NCBI RefSeq assembly: GCF_900141995.1
Contig: NZ_FQZA01000018.1
Coordinates: 1-50,571 of the forward strand
DNA from: Palleronia salina
GTDB taxonomy: Bacteria; Pseudomonadota; Alphaproteobacteria; Rhodobacterales; Rhodobacteraceae
Length of the DNA stretch: 50,571 nucleotides
Direction of reading: 5' to 3'
This document shows positions 8,408 to 16,658 of this stretch, piece after piece. The position numbers and the translations under genes are program-made. The notes under the pieces are model-generated. The model had not been told where the DNA came from. It made no database searches and worked only from the letters and a program-made list of their open reading frames with translations. Within the stretch, counting starts at the first letter, position 1. Every line of letters starts with the position of its first letter.

Positions 8408-8422
8408 CCCGGTCGCACCGGG
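8408..8422 (+). terminator. Short hairpin after the DUF4386 gene
   Basis: CCCGGT (8408-8413), loop CGC, ACCGGG (8417-8422): a perfect 6-bp stem starting three bases after the stop codon. No U-tract. Plausible weak terminator separating this gene from the sugar operon's promoter at 8441. Confidence 0.4.
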
Positions 8423-8440
8423 CGTCGCCGGAACAGCGCA

Positions 8441-8474
8441 TTGACAGGTGGGCGCCGATCGGTGAAACGTTTCA
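8441..8474 (+). promoter_or_regulatory. Promoter with LacI-type operator for the kinase/isomerase operon
   Basis: A consensus -35, TTGACA (8441-8446), is followed at 17-bp spacing by a -10 position (8464-8469) that lies inside a perfect 12-bp palindrome, TGAAACGTTTCA (8463-8474). This is the classic LacI/GalR-family operator core with central CG. It lies 22 bp before the GTG of the LacI-HTH/PfkB gene, so repressor binding would block RNA polymerase directly. The identical 12-mer recurs at 16360-16371 before the ABC transporter operon. Confidence 0.8.
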
Positions 8475-8496
8475 ATGAAGCGGACGCGGGGGACCT

Positions 8497-9702
8497 GTGG
8501 CGGCACCGGAAGACAACGCACGAAGCCGTCGGGCCACGATAAAGGACGTGGCGCGGCTGGCCGCCGTGTCGGTGGGAACGGTGTCCCACGTCCTGAACGA
8601 CAGCAAGGGCGTCTCGAGCGCGGCGCGCAAGGCCGTGCTCGACGCCGTCGAGACGCTGGACTACCGCCCCAACAGCCTGGCGCGATCGTTGATCGCCCGG
8701 CGCCCCCGGAACGAGGTATCCGCCCGCCCCGACCGGCCCCGGCTGATCTGCGTCGGCTATATCTCGATCGACTACATGGTGCGCATCGGCGAGGTGCCGT
8801 CGCCCGGCGCCCGCGCGACGTCCCACTCCATCGACAAGATGCTGGGCGGCCCGGCCGCCAACGTCGCCGCCTTCGCCGCCGGGCTTGGCGCGCCGCTGGA
8901 CCTGTCGGTCGAGCTGGTGACGCGCCTTGGCCACGACCCCGACAGCGTCTGGGCGCTGGAAGAATTGGCCGCCCGCGGCGTGGATGCGAGCGGCGCATTG
9001 CAGGAGCCGGGCACCCGCCTGTCGCGCTGCATCGTGCTGGTCGAGGATGGCGGCCGCCGCACCATCGTGAACGAACCCTTCCACATCCCGGCCGAGCTGC
9101 TGGCACGCCGCCTGACCGTCCACGACGGGGCAACGGCACCGGCCTGCGTCCATTTCGACGGCTTCCATCTGGGCGCGGCGGAAGAGGTCGCGGCCGACCT
9201 GCACGCGGCGGGCTTTCGCATGGCGCTGCATGGCGCGGGCCTGCCCGAGACGCGGCGCGGCCGCGACGACATGGCCGGGCTGCTCGGGACCTTCGACCTG
9301 CTGGTCCTGAACCGCGAAACCCTCGACGCCTTCGCCCCGGCGGTGCCCGAGGCGGCCGACGCGCCCGAGCGGCTGTTCGGCCTTTCCGACGATGCGCGCT
9401 GCAAGGCGCTTCTCATCACCGACGGCGCGGCGGGCGCGACGCTCTACCACCCCGGCGAGACCCCGTTGCATTGTCCCGCCCCCGGCATCGACGTGGTGGA
9501 TGCCACCGGCGCGGGCGACGCCTTCACGGGCATCTTCCTGGCCGCCTGGCTGTCCAGCGGCGACGCGCCCCGGGCGCTGGAGCTGGCGACGCGCGGCGCC
9601 AGCCTGTCGCTGGAATCCATGGGGGCGCAGGGCCGCATCCCGACCGCCGCGTCCCTGGGCGTGGCCGATACGACCACGGAAATCGCGGGGGCTGAGCGCT
9701 GA
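8497..9702 (+). CDS. LacI-type HTH fused to a PfkB-family carbohydrate kinase (regulator-kinase)
   Basis: 401 aa. Residues about 12-64 are a complete LacI-family DNA-binding unit: helix-turn-helix ([20 protein letters not shown]) and the hinge helix (RPNSLARSL). Instead of the usual sugar-binding domain, residues about 82-385 form a PfkB/ribokinase fold with the Gly-rich N-terminal motif ([15 protein letters not shown]) and the C-terminal DATGAGDAF motif with catalytic base D341. It is therefore probably a repressor that senses, and may phosphorylate, the pathway sugar. Start is GTG at 8497 behind GGGGGA. It leads an operon with a second PfkB gene, which follows after one base, and is preceded by a LacI-type operator. 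Kinase activity is inferred from motif retention; it could be a sensor only. Confidence 0.85.
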   Translation: MAAPEDNARSRRATIKDVARLAAVSVGTVSHVLNDSKGVSSAARKAVLDAVETLDYRPNSLARSLIARRPRNEVSARPDRPRLICVGYISIDYMVRIGEVPSPGARATSHSIDKMLGGPAANVAAFAAGLGAPLDLSVELVTRLGHDPDSVWALEELAARGVDASGALQEPGTRLSRCIVLVEDGGRRTIVNEPFHIPAELLARRLTVHDGATAPACVHFDGFHLGAAEEVAADLHAAGFRMALHGAGLPETRRGRDDMAGLLGTFDLLVLNRETLDAFAPAVPEAADAPERLFGLSDDARCKALLITDGAAGATLYHPGETPLHCPAPGIDVVDATGAGDAFTGIFLAAWLSSGDAPRALELATRGASLSLESMGAQGRIPTAASLGVADTTTEIAGAER

Positions 9703-9703
9703 C

Positions 9704-10636
9704 ATGACCGACGTATCGGGCGCGCCCCGCCTGTTGTGCGTGGGCGACATGGACATGGATATCATCCTGCGGGTGCCGAAGCCGCCGGGGCCAGACCAGA
9801 AGGTCGATGGCGAACGGGTGCTGCAATGCCCCGGCGGCATGGCCGCCAACGTCGCCGTCGCGGCCCGGCGCCTGGGCACGACGACCCGCCTGCTGGCCGC
9901 CCTGGGCGACGACGCGATGGGCGCCGAGGCGCGCGCGGCACTGGAGCGGGAGCATCTGGATCTCGACCACCTTGCGGTGCGACCGGGCGCGGCCACGTTC
10001 TTCTGCGTCATCATGGTGGACGACCGGGGCGAGAAGTCGCTTGTGAAGGCGCTGAGCCCGGCCTACCTGCCCCGGCCCGACGACCTGACCCCGAAAGCCT
10101 TCGAGGGGATCGCTCACCTGCACATGACCTTCACCCGCCATGACCTGGCGCTGCGTGCGATCGAGCTGGCGCGCGCTGCCGGCGCCACGGTGTCGCTGGA
10201 TCTCGAGGCGGCGGACCTGGACAGTTCGGGCGGGTCGGTGCGCGCGCTGGTGGAGGCCGTGGACCTGCTTTTCCTGAGCGCGCAGAGCCGCCCGGCCGTC
10301 GAGGCCGCCATCGGCCCGGTGGGCGACCGCGCGGACCTTACCGTCGTGACGACCATGGGCGACGCGGGCGCGCGGGTGGAACGCGGCGGACGCGAGGTCG
10401 CCCGCCTGCCCGGCCACACCGTCCCCGTGACCGACACCTCGGGCGCGGGCGACGCCTTCGCCGGCGCCTTCCTGACCGCGCGGCTGGACGGGGCAGACGA
10501 TGCATCGGCCCTGCGCTTCGCAAACGCCGCTGCCGCGCTGTCGGTCCGGGCCTACGGCGCCCAGACCGGGCTGCCCGACCGCTCCGAGGTCGGGGCCTTC
10601 CTTGACGCCCGAACACCGAAGGACACCCATGCCTGA
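9704..10636 (+). CDS. PfkB-family carbohydrate kinase
   Basis: 310 aa, usual ribokinase-family length. Shows the N-terminal substrate strand (LLCVGDMDMDIILRV), the glycine motif (CPGGMAANVAVAARRLG, about residues 42-58) and the ATP/anion-hole motif DTSGAGDAF with catalytic base D250. It would phosphorylate a sugar or sugar phosphate; the specificity cannot be read. ATG at 9704 lies one base after the stop of the fused regulator-kinase gene. Its 3' end overlaps the next gene by 8 bp, so the four genes are tightly coupled. With two PfkB domains in one operon, a sugar bisphosphate or two substrates are possible. Confidence 0.85.
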   Translation: MTDVSGAPRLLCVGDMDMDIILRVPKPPGPDQKVDGERVLQCPGGMAANVAVAARRLGTTTRLLAALGDDAMGAEARAALEREHLDLDHLAVRPGAATFFCVIMVDDRGEKSLVKALSPAYLPRPDDLTPKAFEGIAHLHMTFTRHDLALRAIELARAAGATVSLDLEAADLDSSGGSVRALVEAVDLLFLSAQSRPAVEAAIGPVGDRADLTVVTTMGDAGARVERGGREVARLPGHTVPVTDTSGAGDAFAGAFLTARLDGADDASALRFANAAAALSVRAYGAQTGLPDRSEVGAFLDARTPKDTHA

Positions 10637-11588
10637 GAAACGGTTCGATTTCGCAGCCGAGATGACGGAACGCGGCTGGCCCGCACCCGACGAGGCCACC
10701 ATGCAGGGTCTTCTGGACATCGTGGACGAGGGCACGCTGGGCGCGTCCAACCACGTGACGCTGGCCCTGCCCCTGGTCGCCCGGCTGGCCGCCGCAGACC
10801 GACCGACCGCGCGGGACGAGGCGCTGGCGCTGGCCGAGTTCATCGCGCGCACCCGTGGCCAGGGCGCGCCCATCGTCGCCAACGCGCTGCGCTGGCAGAC
10901 GGCCCGCGCGGCCGAGCTGGACCCACGGGACGCCGCGCGCCTGCTGTCCGACCGCGCCGCCGAATGGGAGGGCGCCGCCGCAGCGCGCCGCCGCGCCCTT
11001 ATCGAGACGGGTGTGACCGCCCTGGCCGGAACGCGCGCGCCGCTGATCTTCGATTATTCCAGCACCGTGGCCGACCTCGTGCGAGCGCTGGCGAACGGTC
11101 CCGGCCTGGACCGGATCATCATCCCCGAAAGCCGCGCCATCGACGGCGGCCGGCGCTACATGACGGCGCTGTCCGATCTCGGGGTCGAGATCGCCTTCCT
11201 GCCCGACGCCGCGCTGGACTACGCGGTGTCGCTGTCCGACGCGGTGCTGCTGGGCGCCGAAAGCGTCACGCGCGACGGCGGTATCAGCAACACCGTTGGC
11301 TCGACCCCCGCGGCGCGGGCGGCAATGGCGAACGGCATCCCCGTGCACGGCGCAGCGGACCTTTTCAAGGTGGGCGACCGGACACGGGACGAGCTGCCTG
11401 CGCCGCCGCTCCGTAGCTATGACTTCCTTCTGAAACCGGGCGAGACGGCCACGACCGCGGCCCCCGAGCTCGAGATCGTGCCGCCAACCCTGGTGACGTC
11501 GATCCTGACCGAAATCGGCCCGGTCCGTCCGGCTGACCTGTGGGACGCGGTAGACCGGCACCGGGGCAACGGGGAGATCCAGCCATGA
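10629..11588 (+). CDS. IF-2B-fold protein (eIF-2B alpha / ribose-1,5-bisphosphate isomerase-like)
   Basis: 319 aa. The C-terminal half matches the IF-2B family: IIIPESRAIDGGRR (residues 163-176) and LLGAESVTRDGGISNTVGS (207-225), with D216 at the position of the catalytic Asp of MtnA and ribose-1,5-bisphosphate isomerase. The catalytic Cys of those isomerases is missing: the matching stretch is FDYSST (141-146), closer to eIF-2B alpha. It may isomerise a sugar-1-phosphate by another route, or bind one without catalysis. Overlaps the kinase gene by 8 bp and the SIS gene by 4 bp (ATGA), which ties it to the same sugar pathway. Confidence 0.75.
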   Translation: MPEKRFDFAAEMTERGWPAPDEATMQGLLDIVDEGTLGASNHVTLALPLVARLAAADRPTARDEALALAEFIARTRGQGAPIVANALRWQTARAAELDPRDAARLLSDRAAEWEGAAAARRRALIETGVTALAGTRAPLIFDYSSTVADLVRALANGPGLDRIIIPESRAIDGGRRYMTALSDLGVEIAFLPDAALDYAVSLSDAVLLGAESVTRDGGISNTVGSTPAARAAMANGIPVHGAADLFKVGDRTRDELPAPPLRSYDFLLKPGETATTAAPELEIVPPTLVTSILTEIGPVRPADLWDAVDRHRGNGEIQP

Positions 11589-12586
11589 ACGCCTCCGAAA
11601 GCCACGCGCTGATGGCGCGCGAACTGGATGAACAACCCAACATACTGGCCGAGGCGGCGCGCGCGCTTGCCGGCACGGCGTCCCGCATCGCGCTGGACCG
11701 GACGCGGCCCGTCTGGGTCGGCGGCTGCGGCGACAGCCTGTTCGCCGCGCGGGCCATCGCCCACCACGCCCGCAAGACAGGGATCGATATCCGCCCGGCC
11801 TCGGCAGCCGAGATGCTGTGGGACGCGCCCATCGCGGCGGGCGACACGGTCATCGCCATCAGCCTGTCGGGCGGCACGCGTCGCACCGTCGAAGCCCTGA
11901 CCGCCGCCGGCACACGCGGTGCCCGCACCATCGCGATCACGCTCAGGCCGGACAGTGCGCTGGGCGAGGCTGCGGACGACGTGGTCGCGCTGCCCTACAC
12001 GCCGGTGAGCCGAGCGATCCCCCACGGGCTGGACTACCACGTGACGCTGCTGGCGCTGGCGTCGCTGATGGACGATCCGGACCCCGATGCCATCGCGACG
12101 CTGTTCCACGGCCGAACCCCGTGCGCACACGCGGCCGCGGACGCTGCGGCGACGGGCATGGCCCCCGACGGCCGGTTCTTCTTCCTGGGCAGCGGTGCGG
12201 CCCTGGGGTCGGCCGAGTACGGCGCGGCCAAGATGCACGAAGCGGGCGGTCTGACTGCCTTCGCCTTCGAGTCCGAGAACTTCGCCCACGGCGCCCAGTT
12301 CATGCTGCGCCCCGGCGATCACGCCACCCTGTGCGGCGCCGACGCGGCCGGAGACGCGCGCACCCTGTCGCTGCGCGACGGTCTGGGCCAGCTGGGCGTC
12401 GGGCATCAGCTGGCCGGGTTCGACGCGCCGCTGGGCACGCTGGGCGCGGCTTTCGATGCCGCGCTGACCTGCCAGGCGCTGTGCCTGGCGGTGGCCCAGG
12501 CGCGCGGCCTGAATGTCACCGACCCCGCGAACGGGTCGGGTGCGGATGCGGTGCAGAAGGACTGGTTCGGCTGGACCGCCCCGTGA
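11585..12586 (+). CDS. Tandem SIS-domain sugar isomerase/deaminase (GlmS/FrlB-like)
   Basis: 333 aa with two SIS (sugar isomerase) domains. The first has the phosphosugar loop ISLSGGTRRT with WVGGCGDSLFAARA before it; the second has FFLGSGAALGSAEYGAAKMH. The ESENFAHG segment corresponds to the E-x-x-x-H-G motif of GlmS-type isomerase domains, and the C-terminus ends in a lysine-containing tail (GADAVQKDWFGW), as in GlmS-like and fructosamine-6-phosphate deglycases. It probably isomerises or deaminates an aldose/ketose 6-phosphate. Last gene of its operon; its TGA directly abuts the stop codon of the opposing permease gene. Confidence 0.82.
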   Translation: MNASESHALMARELDEQPNILAEAARALAGTASRIALDRTRPVWVGGCGDSLFAARAIAHHARKTGIDIRPASAAEMLWDAPIAAGDTVIAISLSGGTRRTVEALTAAGTRGARTIAITLRPDSALGEAADDVVALPYTPVSRAIPHGLDYHVTLLALASLMDDPDPDAIATLFHGRTPCAHAAADAAATGMAPDGRFFFLGSGAALGSAEYGAAKMHEAGGLTAFAFESENFAHGAQFMLRPGDHATLCGADAAGDARTLSLRDGLGQLGVGHQLAGFDAPLGTLGAAFDAALTCQALCLAVAQARGLNVTDPANGSGADAVQKDWFGWTAP

Positions 12587-13555
12587 TCAGGAGGCGGCCC
12601 GGCGGGCCGCCGCGCGCAGACGATCGCCCACCGCGTTGTCGGCCATGACGCTGCAGATCAGCAGCACCCCGATCGCCGCCAGCTGCCACGCCTGCGAGAT
12701 GTTGGCGAGCTGCAGCGCGACCTGGAGCGTGGTGACGATCAGCACCGCCAGCACGGTGCCCGAGATCCGGCCGATCCCGCCGAAGATATGCGCGCCGCCC
12801 AGCACGGCGACGGTCACCGACAGAAGCTCCATCCCCTCGCCCGCGTCGGGTCGCGCGGCCTGGAACCACGACAGGGTCATGATCGCGGCCAGCCCGGCGA
12901 TGACCCCGCTGAGGCAGTAAAGCCCGAAGCGCAGCCGCCAGACTTTCACCCCAGACAGGAACGCGGCGCGTTCGTCGTTGCCGGCGGCGTAGATATGGCT
13001 GCCGATCCGGGTGCGCGACAGCATCACGTGCAGCACCACCGCAAGCGGGACGAAGACCACCCACATGTGAACCGGGATGCCCAGGAACCGGCCCTGCGCC
13101 AGACCCGCGAACCAGTCGGGGATGCCCCCGATGGGCGCTCCGCCGGTCAGCGCCAGCGCCAGGCCCGAATAGGCGAAGAAGGTCGCGAGCGTGCCCATGA
13201 GCGACGGCACCTTCAGCACGCAGACCAGCACCGCGTTCACCGCGCCCAGCAGGCCGCCGATCACCAGGCCCGCGGCGCAGGCCAGCAGCAGCGGCACCCC
13301 GGCGCCGAACATCGCGGCGATGGCAAGTCCGACCAGCGACATGGTGGCGCCGACCGACAGGTCGATGCCCGGGCCGCCCGACAGCATCACCAGCGTCTGC
13401 GCCATGCCCAGCACGCCCAGCACCGGCACGTATTGCAGCAGGTAACCCACGGTGGAGCCCTGGAGGAAATGCGGCGACAACAGCGCCCCGGCCACCCCGG
13501 CCAGCACCAGCAGCCCGGTGAGGAACACCATCCGTTGCGTCAGCGGATCGTTCAT
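12587..13555 (-). CDS. Sugar ABC transporter permease 2 (RbsC/BPD_transp_2 family)
   Basis: 322 aa with about nine hydrophobic segments and the family hallmark GGPGIDLSVGATMSLVGLA near the second transmembrane segment, as in RbsC, FrcC and RhaP/Q. Also contains the AAGNDERAAFLSGV coupling loop (compare G-x-N-x-x-A-A in RbsC) and ILGGAHIFGGIGR-like C-terminal pattern (VLGGAHIFGGIGR). ATG at 13555 overlaps the previous permease gene by 4 bp; the open frame runs further upstream only as a shadow. Its stop codon abuts the SIS gene stop. With the neighbouring permease it would make a heterodimeric channel, the arrangement seen in rhamnose, AI-2 and related importers. Confidence 0.88.
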   Translation of the reverse strand: MNDPLTQRMVFLTGLLVLAGVAGALLSPHFLQGSTVGYLLQYVPVLGVLGMAQTLVMLSGGPGIDLSVGATMSLVGLAIAAMFGAGVPLLLACAAGLVIGGLLGAVNAVLVCVLKVPSLMGTLATFFAYSGLALALTGGAPIGGIPDWFAGLAQGRFLGIPVHMWVVFVPLAVVLHVMLSRTRIGSHIYAAGNDERAAFLSGVKVWRLRFGLYCLSGVIAGLAAIMTLSWFQAARPDAGEGMELLSVTVAVLGGAHIFGGIGRISGTVLAVLIVTTLQVALQLANISQAWQLAAIGVLLICSVMADNAVGDRLRAAARRAAS

Positions 13556-14544
13556 GACGTCCTCCGGGTTTCCAGCGCGTCCAGCACGAGGACCACGATC
13601 AGCAGGCCACCGATCACCACGGTTTCCCACAGCGACGACACCCCGATCAGCACCAGCCCGTTTTGGGTCATCTTGATGAACAGCACGCCCATCAGCGTGC
13701 CCAGCAGGCTGCCGATGCCGCCCCGGATGTTGGCGCCGCCGAGGATCGTGGCCGCGATGGCCTCGAGTGCGATGTTGGTGCCGATGTTCACCTCGACATT
13801 GCGCAGCCGCGCGACGTAGAGAACCGCCGCCAAACCGGCGAAAAGCCCCAGAAGCGCGTAGGCCTGGATCTTGGTGCGGTCCACCCGAATGCCGACCAGC
13901 CGCGCCGCATGCTCGTCACAGCCGATGGCCACCACCCGCTGGCCCCAGGGCGTGCGCCGCAGCATGAGCCACGACAGCCCGTAGATCGCGCCGATCACGA
14001 ACAGGCCCGAGGGCAGACCGAAAAGTTCGCCCAGCACGAGGAAGGACAGCGTGTTGGGCAGCCCGCTGATCCAGACGCCGCCGATCACCAGGAACAGAAC
14101 GGCGATGAAGATGTACATGGTGCCCAGAGTCGCCACGATGGGCGGCACGCGCGACTTGGCGATGATGGCGCCGTTCATGGCGCCCAGCGCCGCCCCCGCC
14201 GCCAGGCCGATGGGCACCACGACCATGTCGGGCATGTCGTATTGATAGGCCCGTCCAATCAGCACCGCCGACACCGCGACGATGCCGCCCACGCTCACGT
14301 CGATCCCGCCCAGGATGATGACGATGGTCATCCCGGCGCAGACCACGGCCAGGTCGACCGAGTTGCGCAGGATCGTGGTCAGGTTGCGTTCGGACAGGAA
14401 GAATTCGGATTGGCTGGCGAAGATCGCGACGAGAACGCCCAGCGCGATCAGCAACAGCACCTCCCGGCCGATGCGGATCGGCCGGGAGATCACAGATGCG
14501 CGGTTGCGCGCGTCCGAGGCTTCAGAAGTCAAAGTCGTCCACAT
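13552..14544 (-). CDS. Sugar ABC transporter permease 1 (RbsC/BPD_transp_2 family)
   Basis: 330 aa, about nine hydrophobic segments, with the family motif ILGGIDVSVGGIVAVSAVLI and the IGCDEHAARLVGIRV coupling loop. The soluble N-terminus (about 25 residues) precedes the first helix. The start at 14544 lies inside the 3' end of the substrate-binding protein gene, a 23-bp overlap with weak Shine-Dalgarno GAAGAGA, so expression is probably coupled. It overlaps the second permease gene by 4 bp. Third of four genes in the transporter operon controlled from the operator at 16360. Confidence 0.88.
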   Translation of the reverse strand: MWTTLTSEASDARNRASVISRPIRIGREVLLLIALGVLVAIFASQSEFFLSERNLTTILRNSVDLAVVCAGMTIVIILGGIDVSVGGIVAVSAVLIGRAYQYDMPDMVVVPIGLAAGAALGAMNGAIIAKSRVPPIVATLGTMYIFIAVLFLVIGGVWISGLPNTLSFLVLGELFGLPSGLFVIGAIYGLSWLMLRRTPWGQRVVAIGCDEHAARLVGIRVDRTKIQAYALLGLFAGLAAVLYVARLRNVEVNIGTNIALEAIAATILGGANIRGGIGSLLGTLMGVLFIKMTQNGLVLIGVSSLWETVVIGGLLIVVLVLDALETRRTS

Positions 14545-15508
14545 TCTCTTCGGTGAACACGGCGGGCGGTCCCAGCAGGATCACGTCGTTCTCGGGCAGG
14601 TACTGGATAGTCTGCTCCAGGCCGTCGACCTCGAAATCCTCGGTGATCTCGCCGCCATCGACCAGGTGGTCGCCGACCCAGACGGTCAGGTAGCCCAGCT
14701 CGGCCGGGTTCCACAGCACCGAGAAGGGCATGGCGCCCGACTTGATGTATTCGCGCGCGGTGTTGGGCGAGCAATAGCCGGCGGTCAGCACCTCGCCCAC
14801 CAGCCCGGCGGCCTCGACCGCCTGGGCGATGCCCGGGCAGGTGGTCGAAGCCATGCCCAGGACCGCCTTCAGGTCGGGGTTCCGCGTCATGGCGTCGGTG
14901 GCGAACTGGTAGGCCCGCTGCGCCGTGCCGTCGGTGTGGTCGACCGACACGATCTCGATCTCGGGATAGGCCTCGGCCGCGCGTTCCTCGATGGCGGCGA
15001 TCCAGTTCTGCATCGACTGGATGGTGGGCGAGTCCGAGACGATCGCGATCTTGCCGCTTTCGCCGATGCGCTCGACCGCCTCGTCCAGCAGGGTGTAGCC
15101 CAGGTCCTGGTCCAGGGCCTGCGCGACGAAGAACTGCCGGTCGCTGCCCGGCGCGTCCGCGTCCGAGGTGAGCACGACGATCCCGGCCTCGAGCGCGCGC
15201 GCGATGGCGGGCTTCAGGGTTTCCTCGTCCAGGGGCGAGATCGCGATGACGTCGAAGCCCTGGTTCACGAAGCTTTCGAAGATGCGCAGCTGGTCCGCCG
15301 CGTTGGTGCTGGTCGGACCTTCCTGGACGTACTCGACGCCCAGCTCCTCGGCCGCGCGCTGCGCGCCCTCCTCCATCGCGACGTAATAGGGAATGCCCGC
15401 GATCTGGGGGATGAACGCGATCTGCGTGGTGTCGTCCTGCGCGGCGGCGGGGATTGCTGTGGCAAGCCCCAGTGCGGCGCCCAGCGACAGTGATTTCGTC
15501 AGTGACAT
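14522..15508 (-). CDS. Periplasmic sugar-binding protein of ABC transporter (Peripla_BP_4, RhaS/LsrB-like)
   Basis: 328 aa. A Sec signal peptide of about 23 residues (KSLSLGAALGLATAIPAAAQ end) precedes a type I periplasmic-binding fold: IAFIPQIAGIPYYVAMEEGA, the ISPLDEETLKPAI segment and the C-terminal VLWNPAELGYLTVWVGDHL, which is the RhaS/LsrB pattern. It captures the imported sugar in the periplasm; the ligand cannot be determined from sequence. ATG at 15508 has GGAGG nine bases upstream. It follows the ATPase gene by 31 bp and overlaps permease 1 by 23 bp. Confidence 0.88.
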   Translation of the reverse strand: MSLTKSLSLGAALGLATAIPAAAQDDTTQIAFIPQIAGIPYYVAMEEGAQRAAEELGVEYVQEGPTSTNAADQLRIFESFVNQGFDVIAISPLDEETLKPAIARALEAGIVVLTSDADAPGSDRQFFVAQALDQDLGYTLLDEAVERIGESGKIAIVSDSPTIQSMQNWIAAIEERAAEAYPEIEIVSVDHTDGTAQRAYQFATDAMTRNPDLKAVLGMASTTCPGIAQAVEAAGLVGEVLTAGYCSPNTAREYIKSGAMPFSVLWNPAELGYLTVWVGDHLVDGGEITEDFEVDGLEQTIQYLPENDVILLGPPAVFTEENVDDFDF

Positions 15509-15539
15509 GGAAAGACCTCCGTGATGGGTTTGTCTTGGT

Positions 15540-16313
15540 TCAACCGGCCGCAACCGGGCGCCGTTTGGTCTCGGCCGCTCCGGTGATGTAGCCGACCACC
15601 TCTTCGGGGGTGGTTTTCTGGGTTTCGAGCAGCCCGATCCGCTGACCGCGCCTGAGCACGGTGATCCGGTCGGACACCTCGAAAACATCCTGCACGTTGT
15701 GCGAGATAAGGATGACGGACTTGCCCTGGCGCCGCAGGGTCTTGATGAACTCCAGCACCTTGCGCACCTCGGCCACGGCCAGCGCGGCGGTGGGTTCGTC
15801 CATGACGATGACATCGGCGTCGATGTTCAGTGCGCGCGCGATGGCGACGCCCTGCCGCTGACCGCCCGAGAGGTATTCGACCCAAGTGTGGATGTCGGGC
15901 ACGTGGACGTCGAGCTCTTCCAGCAGCTCGCGCGAGCGGCGATGCATGGCGCGGCGATCGAGGAACGGGATGCCGGCCACGCTGCGGGTGATCTCGCGGC
16001 CGAGGAAAATATTGTCGGCGATGGTCATCTTCCCGGCCAGGGCCAGTTCCTGGAAAATCGTGGCGACGCCGCGCGACCAGGCATCCTGCGGCGAGGTGAA
16101 GCGCACCGGCTCACCGTCCAGCCGCATGACGCCCTCGTCGGCCATGTGGGCGCCGGCCAGCGTCTTGATCAGCGTCGACTTGCCGGCCCCGTTGTCGCCC
16201 ACCAGCGCCATGACCTCGCCCCGGCGCAGCTCGAAGTCGACGTGGTCCAGGGCCACGACGCCGCCGAACCGTTTGACGATTCCCTCCATCGACAGCTTCA
16301 GCGTCTCGGTCAT
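15540..16313 (-). CDS. Sugar ABC transporter ATP-binding protein (FrcA-like, single ATPase domain)
   Basis: 257 aa, a single ATPase domain like FrcA rather than the duplicated RbsA type. Walker A GDNGAGKST (39-47), signature LSGGQRQG (148-155), Walker B VIVMDEP (168-174) and switch His 205 are intact. ATG at 16313 is preceded by CGGAG; the upstream open frame crosses the promoter and operator and is not coding. First gene of the ATPase, binding-protein, permease 1, permease 2 operon. A LacI-type operator 47 bp upstream indicates control by the HTH-PfkB protein encoded in the opposite operon. Confidence 0.9.
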   Translation of the reverse strand: MTETLKLSMEGIVKRFGGVVALDHVDFELRRGEVMALVGDNGAGKSTLIKTLAGAHMADEGVMRLDGEPVRFTSPQDAWSRGVATIFQELALAGKMTIADNIFLGREITRSVAGIPFLDRRAMHRRSRELLEELDVHVPDIHTWVEYLSGGQRQGVAIARALNIDADVIVMDEPTAALAVAEVRKVLEFIKTLRRQGKSVILISHNVQDVFEVSDRITVLRRGQRIGLLETQKTTPEEVVGYITGAAETKRRPVAAG

Positions 16314-16359
16314 GTCAGGTCGCTCCGGGTTGGGGCAGTCCGTGGTGTTCGGCGTGAAT

Positions 16360-16409
16360 TGAAACGTTTCACTTTCCGCACTGTCATCGCAGCGACGCCG
16401 CCGTGTCAA
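16360..16409 (-). promoter_or_regulatory. Promoter and LacI-type operator of the sugar ABC operon
   Basis: The minus strand has TTGACA (16409-16404), a weak -10 candidate TGACAG 17 bp on (16386-16381), then the perfect palindrome TGAAACGTTTCA (16371-16360) immediately downstream of the predicted transcription start. The 12-mer is identical to that at 8463-8474. An operator just past the start would act as a roadblock. The two copies enclose exactly the set of sugar genes. Confidence 0.75.
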
Positions 16410-16658
16410 ATCCTTTCTACGGTTTCGGCGTCCCGCGGCACGGGGCCCGGCAGGCCGAAAAACCGGCGAAAACCGCCTGGATCGGCGGCGCGAAATTCGC
16501 CGCGACGACACACAAGCCACCCGGCCCCCGAAGAAGCTGACGCAATTTCACGCATCCGTGCCGCGAAAACAGGCGCGACCCGGACGCCACCGCACGCGCG
16601 CCCATTGCCCGGCCCCTGCCGCGCCCTAAGCCTTCCAAGCGATCCAGGGAGAAATATC
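16410..16658. other. Non-coding spacer upstream of the glycosyltransferase gene
   Basis: Together with the operator region this makes a 345-bp gap between the ABC operon and the glycosyltransferase gene. It is GC-rich, with several short self-complementary GC stretches, and open frames here lack coding character. It presumably holds the rightward promoter of the glycosyltransferase gene, but no clear -35/-10 was found. CCAGGGAG at 16645-16652 is that gene's ribosome site. Confidence 0.4.

Noticed and set aside
10629-11588. Methylthioribose-1-phosphate isomerase (MtnA) assignment
   Set aside because: Same fold, but the catalytic Cys region reads FDYSST and no methionine-salvage genes are near.
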